DNA of 25,929 nt from an uncultured Pseudomonadales bacterium (GCA_905478725.1 CAJQJT010000349.1:1-25929), one strand, 5' to 3'. Shown: positions 9,218 to 17,455, counted from the stretch's first letter. Numbers and translations: made by a program. Notes: generated by a model from the sequence alone, not told the origin.

Positions 9218-9233
9218 TAAACACATGAGTTGA
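9218..9233. promoter_or_regulatory. TetR-type operator before tetR (weak copy)
   Basis: TAAACACATGAGTTGA matches the island palindrome at 10 of 12 half-site positions, the poorest copy. It ends 24 bp before the chosen tetR start, a position typical of autoregulation. Confidence 0.6.
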
Positions 9234-9257
9234 TTTTTTTCGAAGAGGATAGTGACA

Positions 9258-9920
9258 GTGGCCAGTGGAATTGGGCGTAGGCGTGCAGCAGCAAAGGTCG
9301 ATAAGGCCCCTAATTATGAAAAACGACGCAAAGAAATCTCTGAAGCGGCAGCTCGGGTGTTTAATCGCAAAGGTTTTTCTGGCACCAGTATCAGCGCTGT
9401 TGCGCAAGAGCTCAGTATTGATAGGGCGTCGCTTTACTACTACATCTCGAGCAAAGAAGAGCTGTTTGACGAGCTGGTACGAGAAGTCTCTGAAAGCAAC
9501 CTTGAAGCTGCGCAAAATATTCGCAACAGCGACCAGAGCCCAGCGGAAAAGTTAAAAAGCTTGATTGTCCAATTGATGGGCGCCTACGCAAAAAACTATC
9601 CGATACTCTATATCTATATTCGCGAAAATCTTGAAGATGTCGCCGATAGCCGCTCTAAGTGGGCGCGCAGTATGAAACAGATTAACCATGATTATGATGA
9701 GGCGGTGATCTCGATAATCCAGCAGGGCTATGATGATGGCTCGTTCGTGAATCTGGGTTCCGCCAAAGTCGTCTCCTATGGCGTGTTGGGAATGGTCAAC
9801 TGGACCAACCGCTGGTTTAAGCCGGATCATTCAGATATAGATGCGCAGGCTATTGGTGAAATGTACGCCAATATCATTACCAATGGCTTGGCCTCCGGTA
9901 CCTTAGACTTGGCTAAATAA
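9258..9920 (+). CDS. TetR-family transcriptional regulator, candidate master repressor of the island
   Basis: A protein of about 220 residues. The N-terminal helix-turn-helix domain reads EISEAAARVFNRKGFSGTSISAVAQELSIDRASLYYYISSKEELF in effect, with the LYYYISSKEELF recognition-helix signature. The C-terminal ligand domain contains GVLGMVNWTNRWFKPD, a pattern of TetR proteins of fatty-acyl-CoA/steroid catabolism (KstR2-like C-terminal domain), which suggests an acyl-CoA-type effector; this is inference. Two GTG codons compete: 9252 lies only 2 nt after the GAGGA ribosome site (9245-9249), while 9258 lies 8 nt after it, so I chose 9258. The gene is monocistronic, with an operator upstream and a hairpin downstream. 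It is the only regulator in the window and is central among nine identical-type palindromes, so it is the obvious candidate to bind them. Confidence 0.9.
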   Translation: MASGIGRRRAAAKVDKAPNYEKRRKEISEAAARVFNRKGFSGTSISAVAQELSIDRASLYYYISSKEELFDELVREVSESNLEAAQNIRNSDQSPAEKLKSLIVQLMGAYAKNYPILYIYIRENLEDVADSRSKWARSMKQINHDYDEAVISIIQQGYDDGSFVNLGSAKVVSYGVLGMVNWTNRWFKPDHSDIDAQAIGEMYANIITNGLASGTLDLAK

Positions 9921-9950
9921 CCTTAAGGCTGCGCTTCTGCAGCCGCGGTT
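9919..9950 (+). terminator. Hairpin after tetR, possible weak terminator
   Basis: GGCTGC (9927-9932) pairs with GCAGCC (9939-9944), and outer AACC (9919-9922) with GGTT (9947-9950). Only a short TTT follows, so termination would be weak or factor-assisted. The rest of the roughly 205-bp gap to the next gene holds one operator and a promoter. Confidence 0.45.
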
Positions 9951-10028
9951 TACACCCAAAATCCCGGTCCTAAAATAAATCGTTTAATCAACGGGTTTTG
10001 AGAGCCAGCAGGCTCTATAGCCAAGTAA

Positions 10029-10044
10029 TCAACAAAAGTGTTGA
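10029..10044. promoter_or_regulatory. TetR-type operator before the BVMO1 operon
   Basis: TCAACAAAAGTGTTGA is a perfect 12/12 match to the half-sites. It overlaps a -35-like TTGACT (10041-10046) followed after 18 nt by CACTAT (10065-10070), a weak candidate -10. Confidence 0.8.
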
Positions 10045-10125
10045 CTCATTTTTTACCCTTGTGTCACTATTGCACGCTAGAAAGTCCACGCTGTATTCAA
10101 TCTTCAAGACGGGAGCAAACTTGGT

Positions 10126-12111
10126 GTGATCGATAAGCCTTCTCAAGATAATAATGACATCTGGTTAGACGAGTCTGTTCAGCAGGCCAATTTGCCAACA
10201 CTTGCCTGCCTGCTTGTTCACCTTACGGGTGAGCGCCGTTGGATAGAGGGTGACTACAAGCCAACTCGCTCTCGTGGTATGGATGACAATGATGATGGGG
10301 GTCTGTCTCCAGAGATACAGGGCGAGATTCGTCGTCAGGCAGTGCTAGAGATCAAAGCCTGGCGGAAAAATGGCAGTGTGGCGCTGGCCAACCCTTCGGA
10401 TGAGTTGCTGGTTGAGATGATGAGCGTAGCACTTGGCGAAGAGATTCCCGCCCGCTATGGTGCCATGATTCGCAGTGAATTGGAGCTTGATGCCAGAGTT
10501 GAAAACCCCGTTGACCCCAGCGCGGAGATAATTCCCTCTGGGCCAGTTCCTGAAGGCTTCTGTGCAGTGATTATAGGTGCAGGTATTTCTGGGCTCTGTG
10601 CTGCTGCTCGCCTTGCTGAAGCGGGTATCGCCTATGTAATCCTCGAGCGCAATTCCGGTCTGGGTGGGGTCTGGCGCGAGAATAAATATCCTGGTGCGGC
10701 CTGTGATGTACCCAGCCACCTGTATTCATTTTCCTTTGCCCAGTACAACTGGTCCGAGTACTTTGCTGGTAGCGATGAAATTGAAACGTATCTCAATTTT
10801 GTTGCCGATAGCTGCAATATTCGTCCGTTTATTCATTTTCAGCAGGATGTCAGTGACGCCCGTTTTGACCAGGCCACTAATCAGTGGACTGTTAGCGCAA
10901 CGAATAGTGCAGGAAAGACTCAGCAGTTTTCCGCAGATATGGTGGTCAGCGGTGTTGGCGCATTTAACAAGCCTAAGTATCCAAATGTTACCGGCCTTGT
11001 AAGCTTTGCTGGCGATTCAGTGCACACCGCACGCTGGCCAGAGAAGGGCGTTGAGTTAGCCGGTCGCAATGTGGTTGTGGTGGGCAATGGTGCCAGCGCC
11101 ATGCAAGTGGTGCCTGCCATTGCCGATCAGGTTAAGTCTCTAACCGTAATTCAGCGCGCCCCCCAGTGGGCCGCGCCTTTTCCGAAATTCAAAAAGAAAG
11201 TTCCCGCCGCCGTGCAGAGCTTGATTGAGGCGGTGCCTCTGTATCGGCTCTGGTATCGCTTGCGCCTCAGTTGGGCGTTTAATGACAAACTTTATGATGC
11301 GCTACAAGTGGATACCAATTGGGCCCATCCCGACAGATCTATCAATGCCATTAACGATAAGCATCGCGCCGGCCTGACCAGTTATATAGAGAGCGAACTC
11401 GGTGATCGACAGGATTTGTTAGCTGATCTGATTCCAGATTATCCGCCTTTCGGTAAACGCTTACTGATGGACAATGGTTGGGCGCGAACCCTGACCAAAG
11501 ACAATGTTAGTTTGGTCAATGGTTCGGTGAACAAGGTTCACAAAGATGGCTTGGAATTAACCGATGGCACGCAGATTGAAGCAGATGTGATTATCTGGGC
11601 AACCGGCTTTGACGTGGTCAATTTTCTCGCGCCAATGGCGATTAGCGGCATTGATAATCACCAGTTGCACGATGACTGGGACGGCGACGATGCGCGCGCC
11701 TACCTGGGTACCCTGGTGCCCAATTATCCCAACTTCTTTTGTCTCTATGGGCCCAACACCCAGTTCGGTCACGGCGGTAGCCTGATCAGTATTATTGAGC
11801 GTCAGGTGTCCTATGTGATGTCGCTGCTCGGCAAAATGTTTGCCAATGACCTGCGCTGTGTCGATGTGCGCGAGGATGTCTATGAGCGCTACAACGCCGA
11901 GGTCGATGCCAAACATGAGGGCATGATCTGGACCCATCAGGGTATGAGCACCTATTACCGCAACTCCAAAGGTCGTGTGGTGGTCTGCAATCCGTTCCGC
12001 ATTGTCGAGTTTTGGGAGATGACCGCCAGCGCCGATCTCAACGATTACCGCGCGGTGGCTAAAACATCCGACAAGAAATATCAGTCGTCACAGTCTGGAG
12101 TAAAAGTGTAA
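10126..12111 (+). CDS. Type I Baeyer-Villiger monooxygenase with N-terminal extension (HAPMO-like)
   Basis: A 661-residue FAD- and NADPH-dependent enzyme that inserts oxygen next to a ketone carbonyl to give an ester or lactone. It has two Rossmann motifs, GAGISG (151-156) for FAD and GNGASA (from 320) for NADPH, with the Baeyer-Villiger fingerprint between them: Phe294-x-Gly-x3-His300-x3-Trp304-Pro305. IWATGFD comes later. The first 140 or so residues are an extra domain (LACLLVHLTGERRWIEGDY...) like the N-terminal extension of 4-hydroxyacetophenone monooxygenase (HapE) and relatives; ordinary cyclohexanone monooxygenases lack it. GTG 10126 is chosen because GGGAG lies about 10 nt upstream and the extension is homologous up to near the start. 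The stop overlaps the next ATG (TAATG), showing translational coupling to the hydratase. Substrate unknown. Confidence 0.92.
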   Translation: MIDKPSQDNNDIWLDESVQQANLPTLACLLVHLTGERRWIEGDYKPTRSRGMDDNDDGGLSPEIQGEIRRQAVLEIKAWRKNGSVALANPSDELLVEMMSVALGEEIPARYGAMIRSELELDARVENPVDPSAEIIPSGPVPEGFCAVIIGAGISGLCAAARLAEAGIAYVILERNSGLGGVWRENKYPGAACDVPSHLYSFSFAQYNWSEYFAGSDEIETYLNFVADSCNIRPFIHFQQDVSDARFDQATNQWTVSATNSAGKTQQFSADMVVSGVGAFNKPKYPNVTGLVSFAGDSVHTARWPEKGVELAGRNVVVVGNGASAMQVVPAIADQVKSLTVIQRAPQWAAPFPKFKKKVPAAVQSLIEAVPLYRLWYRLRLSWAFNDKLYDALQVDTNWAHPDRSINAINDKHRAGLTSYIESELGDRQDLLADLIPDYPPFGKRLLMDNGWARTLTKDNVSLVNGSVNKVHKDGLELTDGTQIEADVIIWATGFDVVNFLAPMAISGIDNHQLHDDWDGDDARAYLGTLVPNYPNFFCLYGPNTQFGHGGSLISIIERQVSYVMSLLGKMFANDLRCVDVREDVYERYNAEVDAKHEGMIWTHQGMSTYYRNSKGRVVVCNPFRIVEFWEMTASADLNDYRAVAKTSDKKYQSSQSGVKV

Positions 12112-12875
12112 TGGCAGAGCAAGTATTACTCGAGCGCCATGGCGCAGTTCTGGTTATCTCGATCAATCGACCCGAGCGACGCAATGCGGTCACCCGTGAA
12201 GTATCGGAGGGCATTGCTGCGGGCATAGATCTGCTTGATTCAGATGCAGAACTGTCGGTGGGTATTCTCACCGGAGTTGGCGGTTCATTTTGTTCCGGCA
12301 TGGACCTCAAAGCCTTTGTCGATGGCCAGCGTCCTGAGATTGACGGGCGTGGCCTCGGTGGTATTACCGAGACCCCGCCGAACAAACCTTTGATCGCTGC
12401 CGTTGAAGGCTTTGCGGTTGCTGGCGGCTGTGAGTTAGCGCTGGCCTGTGACCTGATTGTCGCCGCTGAAAATGCGCGCTTTGGTCTGCCCGAAGTAACT
12501 CGCGGCCTAGTCGCAGGTTCCGGTGGACTAGTGCGCTTGCCGCAAAAGATTCCCCGTGCCATCGCCCTTGAATACGCGCTTACCGGCGACCAGTTTGATG
12601 GGCCGACTGCCCATCATTGGGGACTGGTAAATCAACTTACTCCCCAGGGCGGCGCCCTTAAAGCTGCCTTAGCTTTGGCGTTACGCATTAGCGCTAATGC
12701 CCCTCTGGCTGTGGCCATGAGCAAGCGCATTATCACCGAGTCCGAGACCTGGGAAGTGTCAGAGCAGTGGTCCAAACAAACACCGTTGGTCGATTCGATT
12801 ATTGCATCAGCTGATGCCCATGAGGGCAGCCTAGCCTTCACCGAAAAACGTGCGCCAGAGTGGCAGGGAAAATAA
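12111..12875 (+). CDS. Enoyl-CoA hydratase (crotonase family) 1
   Basis: A 254-residue crotonase. The oxyanion-hole segments are CSGMDLKAF (61-69) and GFAVAGGCELALACD (100-114). Both catalytic glutamates of true hydratases are present: Glu108 (GGCE, equivalent to rat Glu144) and Glu128 (GLPE, equivalent to Glu164), exactly 20 residues apart as in the rat enzyme. It should therefore hydrate a 2-enoyl-CoA to the 3-hydroxyacyl-CoA. Its start overlaps the stop of BVMO1 by one base and the next gene begins 1 bp after its stop, so the three are one tightly coupled operon. The product would be the direct substrate of the following dehydrogenase. Confidence 0.93.
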   Translation: MAEQVLLERHGAVLVISINRPERRNAVTREVSEGIAAGIDLLDSDAELSVGILTGVGGSFCSGMDLKAFVDGQRPEIDGRGLGGITETPPNKPLIAAVEGFAVAGGCELALACDLIVAAENARFGLPEVTRGLVAGSGGLVRLPQKIPRAIALEYALTGDQFDGPTAHHWGLVNQLTPQGGALKAALALALRISANAPLAVAMSKRIITESETWEVSEQWSKQTPLVDSIIASADAHEGSLAFTEKRAPEWQGK

Positions 12876-12876
12876 C

Positions 12877-13725
12877 ATGCAAGTGAAAAACATTGCCGTC
12901 GTCGGTGGCGGCACCATGGGTATAGGTATTGCCTACGTATCAGCGCTCTCAGGTGCTGAGGTTATTCTGGTTGAACCCAGTGATCGCCAGGCCAAAGTCG
13001 TCAGTGACAATATAGCCAGTGCCGCCGCCGGCGGTGTCACACGAAATAAATTTAGTCGCGCCGATGCCGATGCTTTAATCGGGCGAATCCGTCGTGTGTC
13101 CGATGTTGACGCCATTCCTGAGCACCTGGATCTGGTAATTGAGACTGTGCCCGAACAGTTAGCCTTAAAGCAAAAGGTCTTGGCGCAAATTGACGCGCGC
13201 AAGCCGGCGCTGATCGGTACCAATACCAGTGCCTGCTCTATAGATACGCTGGCCGAGTCGGTGTCGGCTCCAGAGAATTTTTTCGGTCTGCATTTCTTTA
13301 ATCCAGTGTGGTCGATCAAGTTGGTGGAAATCATTAAAGGTCAGGCAACCTCAGCGGCCAGCCTCGATCAGGCGCGAGAGTTTGTCAGCCAGATCGATAA
13401 GCAGTCGCTGACCGTGAGTAATATTCCCGGCTTTGCTACCAGTCGCTTAGATCTGATTGCCAGTCTCGAAGCTATGCGTATGTTAGAGAGTGGTGTGGCC
13501 AGTGCCGAAGATATTGACCGCGCCGCTGTGCTCGCTTATCAGCACCCAGTAGGGCCCCTGAGACTGAGCGACATTGTCGGTCTTGATGTGCGCTTGGATA
13601 TAGCCAGAACCCTTGAGCTTGCCCACGGTCCACGCTTTGCTCCGCCGGATATCCTTATTGAAATGGTCGCCAAAGGCCAGCTCGGAGAGAAATCGGGTCA
13701 GGGTTTCTTTGCGTGGCAGAAGTAG
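12877..13725 (+). CDS. 3-hydroxyacyl-CoA dehydrogenase
   Basis: A single-domain dehydrogenase of 282 residues, the usual length, oxidising 3-hydroxyacyl-CoA to 3-oxoacyl-CoA with NAD. The Rossmann motif is GGGTMG (10-15), and the catalytic pair is His139 (GLHFFNPV) and Glu151 (KLVEII), with TNTS ending at Ser118. The residue matching the conserved Asn of the PGFxxNR motif is Ser189 (PGFATSRLD), as in a sub-branch of the family. An upstream in-frame GTG at 12850 lies inside the hydratase gene; ATG 12877 is chosen because AGGGA (12865-12869) lies 7 nt before it and the Rossmann strand starts at once after it. It closes the BVMO1 operon. Confidence 0.92.
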   Translation: MQVKNIAVVGGGTMGIGIAYVSALSGAEVILVEPSDRQAKVVSDNIASAAAGGVTRNKFSRADADALIGRIRRVSDVDAIPEHLDLVIETVPEQLALKQKVLAQIDARKPALIGTNTSACSIDTLAESVSAPENFFGLHFFNPVWSIKLVEIIKGQATSAASLDQAREFVSQIDKQSLTVSNIPGFATSRLDLIASLEAMRMLESGVASAEDIDRAAVLAYQHPVGPLRLSDIVGLDVRLDIARTLELAHGPRFAPPDILIEMVAKGQLGEKSGQGFFAWQK

Positions 13726-13739
13726 TTTTTTTCTTATAG

Positions 13740-13755
13740 TCAACACAAATGTTGA
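13740..13755. promoter_or_regulatory. TetR-type operator before the acyl-CoA dehydrogenase operon
   Basis: TCAACACAAATGTTGA is a perfect 12/12 half-site match. It overlaps a perfect -35 TTGACA (13752-13757); a weak -10 TACCTT lies 17 nt on (13775-13780). Confidence 0.8.
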
Positions 13756-13777
13756 CAAAATAATATATAGCCCTTAC

Positions 13778-13802
13778 CTTATTGCTACTTAGTAGCAATA
13801 AG
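13778..13802. repeat. Perfect 12-bp inverted repeat at the acyl-CoA dehydrogenase promoter
   Basis: CTTATTGCTACT, one T, then AGTAGCAATAAG: a perfect palindrome of 25 bp. It lies at the expected transcription start between the TetR-type operator and ATG 13823, and is unlike the island operator. An A-run, not a T-run, follows on the plus strand, so it is not a terminator for incoming plus-strand transcripts. It may bind a second regulator or form a 5' mRNA hairpin. Confidence 0.7.
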
Positions 13803-13822
13803 AAAAAAAACAGAGGTTTTTA

Positions 13823-15001
13823 ATGTCATTAGATAATATTTCTTTCTCACCGCTAATTGAAACGGCTGAACATCATGTCGCCTTGCGTGAAAGCGTGGCC
13901 AAGCTGGTTGGTGGCTTTGGTCGCAAGTATTACCAAGATGTAGTGGCACGGGATGCGTCGCCAGTGGAGCTTTGGAAGGCTTTGGCGGATGCCGGTTTTG
14001 TCGGTGCTCATATTTCCGAACAGTATGGCGGCAGTGGCGGTGGACTGGCAGATCTCAATATTATTATTGAAGAGACGGCGGCCCAGGGTTGCCCTCTGTT
14101 ATATTTGGTTATTCAGTCGATCTGCGCGCCGATGATTGAGCGTCACGGTTCTCAGGAACTCAAGGATCGCTGGTTGCCTGCGCTGGCCGCGGGCACCAAA
14201 AAAATGGCTTTTGCTATCACCGAGCCAAACGCCGGTTCCAACACCCATAAAATTACCACCACAGCAACCTCGACCAACAATGGCTGGAGCCTTTCGGGCA
14301 CCAAGTACTGGAGTTCCGGTGTCGATGAAGCTGAAGCTATGTTAGTTGTGGCTCGCGATGGCGATCTTTCAACACCTGAGCGTTCCGTGTTGTCGCTGTT
14401 TATCGTGCCAACGGATGCGCCGGGTATTACCAAGCACCGCATTGATGCCGCGCTGATGTCGCCAGAAAAACAATTCACGGTATTTTTCGATGACGTCAAG
14501 CTTGAGCGCGATGCGCTGGTCGGCGTCCAGGGCGAAGGTTTGCGTCAGGTATTTGTCGGTCTCAACCCGGAGCGCGTTGCTGCTGCCGCAGTTAACAATG
14601 GCATTGCCTGCTACGCCATCAACAAGGGCTCGGCCTATGCCAAAGATCGCTCTGTTTGGGGTGCGCCAATTGGCAGTCACCAGGGCGTCTCGCACCCAAT
14701 GGCAGAGGCCTATATAGGTGTGCAGTCGGCACGACTATTGACAGCCCGTGCGGCACAGATGTTTGATAACGGTGAAGATGCAGCAGAAGCGGCCAATATG
14801 GCCAAGTTTCTCGCCGCGGAGAGCTCTTTAAAAGCGCTGGACCAAGCTATGCAAGTACATGGCGGCAACGGCTTAGCCTTTGAATATGGTCTTGCGGATC
14901 TGTGGTTTATTGCTCGATTGCATAAAACTGCGCCGGTTAGCCGCGAGATGATTTTGAACTATGTCGCGTCACACAGCTTGGGATTGCCGAAAAGCTATTA
15001 A
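13823..15001 (+). CDS. Acyl-CoA dehydrogenase
   Basis: A 392-residue FAD enzyme that desaturates an acyl-CoA at C2-C3. The signature AFAITEPNAGSN (129-140) and the closing QVHGGNG...LADLWFIARLHKTAPVSREM are typical. The usual catalytic Glu of the short/medium-chain type (YEG-T near the C-terminus) is replaced by APVS, but Glu250 in GLNPERV aligns with the catalytic Glu of isovaleryl-CoA and long-chain dehydrogenases (LDLERLV). This points to a branched or bulky acyl-CoA and is an alignment made by eye. A GAGG (13813-13816) lies 6 nt before ATG 13823. It is the first gene of an operon with the ligase (33 bp later) and the SnoaL-like protein, and its promoter has both the island operator and a separate palindrome. 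Confidence 0.92.
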   Translation: MSLDNISFSPLIETAEHHVALRESVAKLVGGFGRKYYQDVVARDASPVELWKALADAGFVGAHISEQYGGSGGGLADLNIIIEETAAQGCPLLYLVIQSICAPMIERHGSQELKDRWLPALAAGTKKMAFAITEPNAGSNTHKITTTATSTNNGWSLSGTKYWSSGVDEAEAMLVVARDGDLSTPERSVLSLFIVPTDAPGITKHRIDAALMSPEKQFTVFFDDVKLERDALVGVQGEGLRQVFVGLNPERVAAAAVNNGIACYAINKGSAYAKDRSVWGAPIGSHQGVSHPMAEAYIGVQSARLLTARAAQMFDNGEDAAEAANMAKFLAAESSLKALDQAMQVHGGNGLAFEYGLADLWFIARLHKTAPVSREMILNYVASHSLGLPKSY

Positions 15002-15034
15002 TAATTGATATTGAAGACTGAGGTGATGCCGTAG

Positions 15035-16558
15035 ATGTACAGTTTGGCTGAGTTACTTAGGCAGTATGCAAAGAGTCGTCCCGAGAGTCTTTGCATCGCC
15101 TTTGATAGAGAGTTCATTAGTTTTGCTGAGCTCGATAAGCGCAGTGATCGTTTGGTTTCTGTGCTACTTGGCCAAGGACTGGTGGCAGGTGATCGAGTGG
15201 CTATTCTGGCAACTAATAAGCCGGCGTTTTTTGAGCTACTGTTTGCCTGTGCCAAATCTGGGTTGATTATGTTGCCGATTAATTGGCGGCTGTCGGCCCG
15301 TGAGATTGGCGCCATCATTGTTGATGCTAGTCCGCGCTGTATTCTTTCTGATCAAGACTTGGTTGCCAAGTTGCCGCCCAGTGCAGAGCTTGTTGACTGC
15401 CCATTGGTGGTGCTCGGCGACAGTTACAATCAGTGGCGAGATGCTGACAGCCACAGCACTATAGACAGCCTGCCGATTGATCCAGACACAACCATCTTAC
15501 TGCTCTATACCTCAGGCACTACCGGTCTGCCCAAAGGTGCCATGATCAGTGACCGCAATCTGTCATTTCATCAGCGTCACGGTTCCGAGATGTGGGGCTT
15601 TAGTGACAGCAGCGTCAACTTGGTGGCCATGCCACTGTTTCATGTCGGCGGTATTGGCTACGGCCTCAATGCCATGCTGGCGGGCGGTGCGACGGTGATT
15701 CTGCAACAGGCCGATCCCAGGGAACTGTGCCGCGCTATTGTTGAGCATAAGGTCACCCACAGCTTTTTTGTTCCCGCAGTGATTCAGATGCTGGTGGATT
15801 TGCCCGCTATAGAGGCTCAGGATATGTCGAGTCTGGAGTTTATTGGCTACGGCGCCTCGCCGATCAGTGAAACCCTGTTAAAACGCGCGCTAGAGATTTT
15901 TCAATGCAACTTTGCCCATGCTTACGGCCTCACCGAGTCCTGCGGCACAGTGCTGACATTACTCCCGGAATTCCATGACCCCGAAGCAACCAACAAAGAG
16001 CGCCTGCGCTCCTGTGGTCGCCCGGTACCCTGGGCTGAAGTGGCGCTGTTTGATCTTGAGACTATGCTGCCAGTTGCCCAGGGTGAGGTCGGTGAAATCT
16101 GCATTCGCTCTGGCATGACGGCAAAAGGTTACTGGAACAAACCTGAGGCTACTGCAGAGGCGATTACCGCAGATGGTTGGTTGCGCACCGGCGATGCCGC
16201 CTATTGCGACGACGAAGGGTTTTTCTATATCCATGATCGTTACAAGGACATGATTGTTTCCGGTGGCGAAAATATCTACCCTACGGAAGTGGAAAATATT
16301 CTCTATGAGCACCCAGATGTTGCTGAGACGGCGGTGATTGGTGTGCCGCATCCGCGCTGGGGTGAAACACCCAAGGCCATTGTGGTCTGTAAACCGGGCC
16401 AAACTATAGAGGCTGCGGCGCTGTTAGACTTTACCCGCGCCCGCTTAGCGCGCTACAAATGCCCCACCTCCGTTGAGTTTGTCGAGCAGATGCCGCGCAA
16501 TGCTTCGGGGAAAATTCTCAAGCGTGAGCTGCGCGCTATGATCTGGCCAGAGAAGTAA
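15035..16558 (+). CDS. Acyl-CoA ligase (AMP-forming) 1
   Basis: A 507-residue member of the ANL superfamily that activates a carboxylic acid with ATP and CoA. It shows the phosphate-binding loop LYTSGTTGLPKG (157-168), AYGLTESCG, the hinge and ATP-ribose region GWLRTGDAAYCDDEGFFYIHD, the SGGENIYPTEVE segment and the C-terminal catalytic Lys493 (NASGKILKRE). GAGGTGAT (15020-15027) lies 7 nt before ATG 15035. Family members accept medium/long-chain, aromatic or cyclic acids, and residues seen here do not decide among them. Located between an acyl-CoA dehydrogenase and a SnoaL-like protein, it most likely makes the CoA ester that enters the beta-oxidation enzymes of this island. Confidence 0.92.
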   Translation: MYSLAELLRQYAKSRPESLCIAFDREFISFAELDKRSDRLVSVLLGQGLVAGDRVAILATNKPAFFELLFACAKSGLIMLPINWRLSAREIGAIIVDASPRCILSDQDLVAKLPPSAELVDCPLVVLGDSYNQWRDADSHSTIDSLPIDPDTTILLLYTSGTTGLPKGAMISDRNLSFHQRHGSEMWGFSDSSVNLVAMPLFHVGGIGYGLNAMLAGGATVILQQADPRELCRAIVEHKVTHSFFVPAVIQMLVDLPAIEAQDMSSLEFIGYGASPISETLLKRALEIFQCNFAHAYGLTESCGTVLTLLPEFHDPEATNKERLRSCGRPVPWAEVALFDLETMLPVAQGEVGEICIRSGMTAKGYWNKPEATAEAITADGWLRTGDAAYCDDEGFFYIHDRYKDMIVSGGENIYPTEVENILYEHPDVAETAVIGVPHPRWGETPKAIVVCKPGQTIEAAALLDFTRARLARYKCPTSVEFVEQMPRNASGKILKRELRAMIWPEK

Positions 16559-16566
16559 AAACTCCA

Positions 16567-17412
16567 ATGAATAAATCCGACACAACGCCTGCAATTCCCT
16601 CTATACCCTCTATTCATCCCCTTGCTGCTCTGCTGCGAGGCTTTGCCGTGGATTTTATTACCGGTCACAACCTCGAGGTTGTCGAGCGCATTATGGCGCC
16701 GGAGTACTGCCTGAGTATTGGTGGTTATCTGCTCAATGGCCGCGATACGGAATACCTGCCGCCCACCGCGGCACAGATTAATCAGTTTCCTGGCTTGGCC
16801 GTGACTGTGCACGATGTAGTCTATGGCGAGAACAGTATTGCTATGCAATTTACTGAGCATGGCTGCTCTCCAGCAGATCAAAACCGCGGTGCCACTTGGC
16901 GCGGTATCACGATGTTTCGCACCGATGGTGAACGACTGCGCTGGGGCTGGGCAGAAGAAGATTATTTTGCCCGCAAACGCCAGCTGACCTCAGGTATCTG
17001 TGATGCCGTAGATGCGCCTCATTCGGCGCCTTGGGATGTGCAGCCAGGTGTAAGCAACAGTGCACTGGAGGCCCTGGCTCGCGACTGGCTAGATACGCCC
17101 GCTAATTTATTTCAGCTCGAGGGCGCATTTTGGCTGTCATCGGTGTCAGCCGATGATCCTCATCCCGCGAGTTTGATTGATGTGGACCATGTTGAAGTGG
17201 ATGAGCTGTTTTCCGCCGATGATCGCGTGGTGTTTCACGGGCTCTATCATGGCCGCTACAAAGGCGGCTTTAAGGGCGTCGATGAGGATCGTATAGGCCG
17301 GCCGATTATCCTTCGGGCCGCAGGTATTTTGACCTTTGACGGCAGTGAGTTGGTGGCGGCTGCGGTCACTGTGGACCGTTTGGGCTTAAATAGAGCGCTG
17401 CGCTTTAGCTAG
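16567..17412 (+). CDS. Tandem SnoaL/NTF2-like domain protein, function unknown
   Basis: A 281-residue protein with two SnoaL/NTF2-like domains in a row. Domain 1 (about residues 20-135) starts LLRGFAVDFITGHNLEVVERIMAPEY in effect and ends RLRWGWAEEDYFARKRQL; domain 2 (about 150-277) ends in a GILTFDG...DRLGLNRAL pattern, the typical last strand and helix of SnoaL proteins. A Pro-rich tail (PAIPSIPSIHP) precedes domain 1. Such folds act as isomerases, cyclases, hydratases or hydrolases of small hydrophobic ketones (for example ketosteroid isomerase, limonene epoxide hydrolase), or as non-catalytic binders; I cannot assign one. The gene begins 8 bp after the ligase stop, with no strong ribosome site, so it is likely translationally coupled. 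It ends the operon; no clear terminator follows. Confidence 0.75.
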   Translation: MNKSDTTPAIPSIPSIHPLAALLRGFAVDFITGHNLEVVERIMAPEYCLSIGGYLLNGRDTEYLPPTAAQINQFPGLAVTVHDVVYGENSIAMQFTEHGCSPADQNRGATWRGITMFRTDGERLRWGWAEEDYFARKRQLTSGICDAVDAPHSAPWDVQPGVSNSALEALARDWLDTPANLFQLEGAFWLSSVSADDPHPASLIDVDHVEVDELFSADDRVVFHGLYHGRYKGGFKGVDEDRIGRPIILRAAGILTFDGSELVAAAVTVDRLGLNRALRFS

Positions 17413-17439
17413 GTGGGTCAATTTTTTGGCGATAATAAA

Positions 17440-17455
17440 TCAACAGGTGCATTGA
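17440..17455. promoter_or_regulatory. TetR-type operator, TonB receptor 2 site 1
   Basis: TCAACAGGTGCATTGA matches the half-sites at 10 of 12 positions. It overlaps a perfect -35 TTGACA (17452-17457). Confidence 0.7.

Noticed and set aside
12850..12852. GTG as start of the 3-hydroxyacyl-CoA dehydrogenase
   Set aside because: It lies inside the hydratase gene; ATG 12877 has a proper ribosome site and directly precedes the Rossmann fold.
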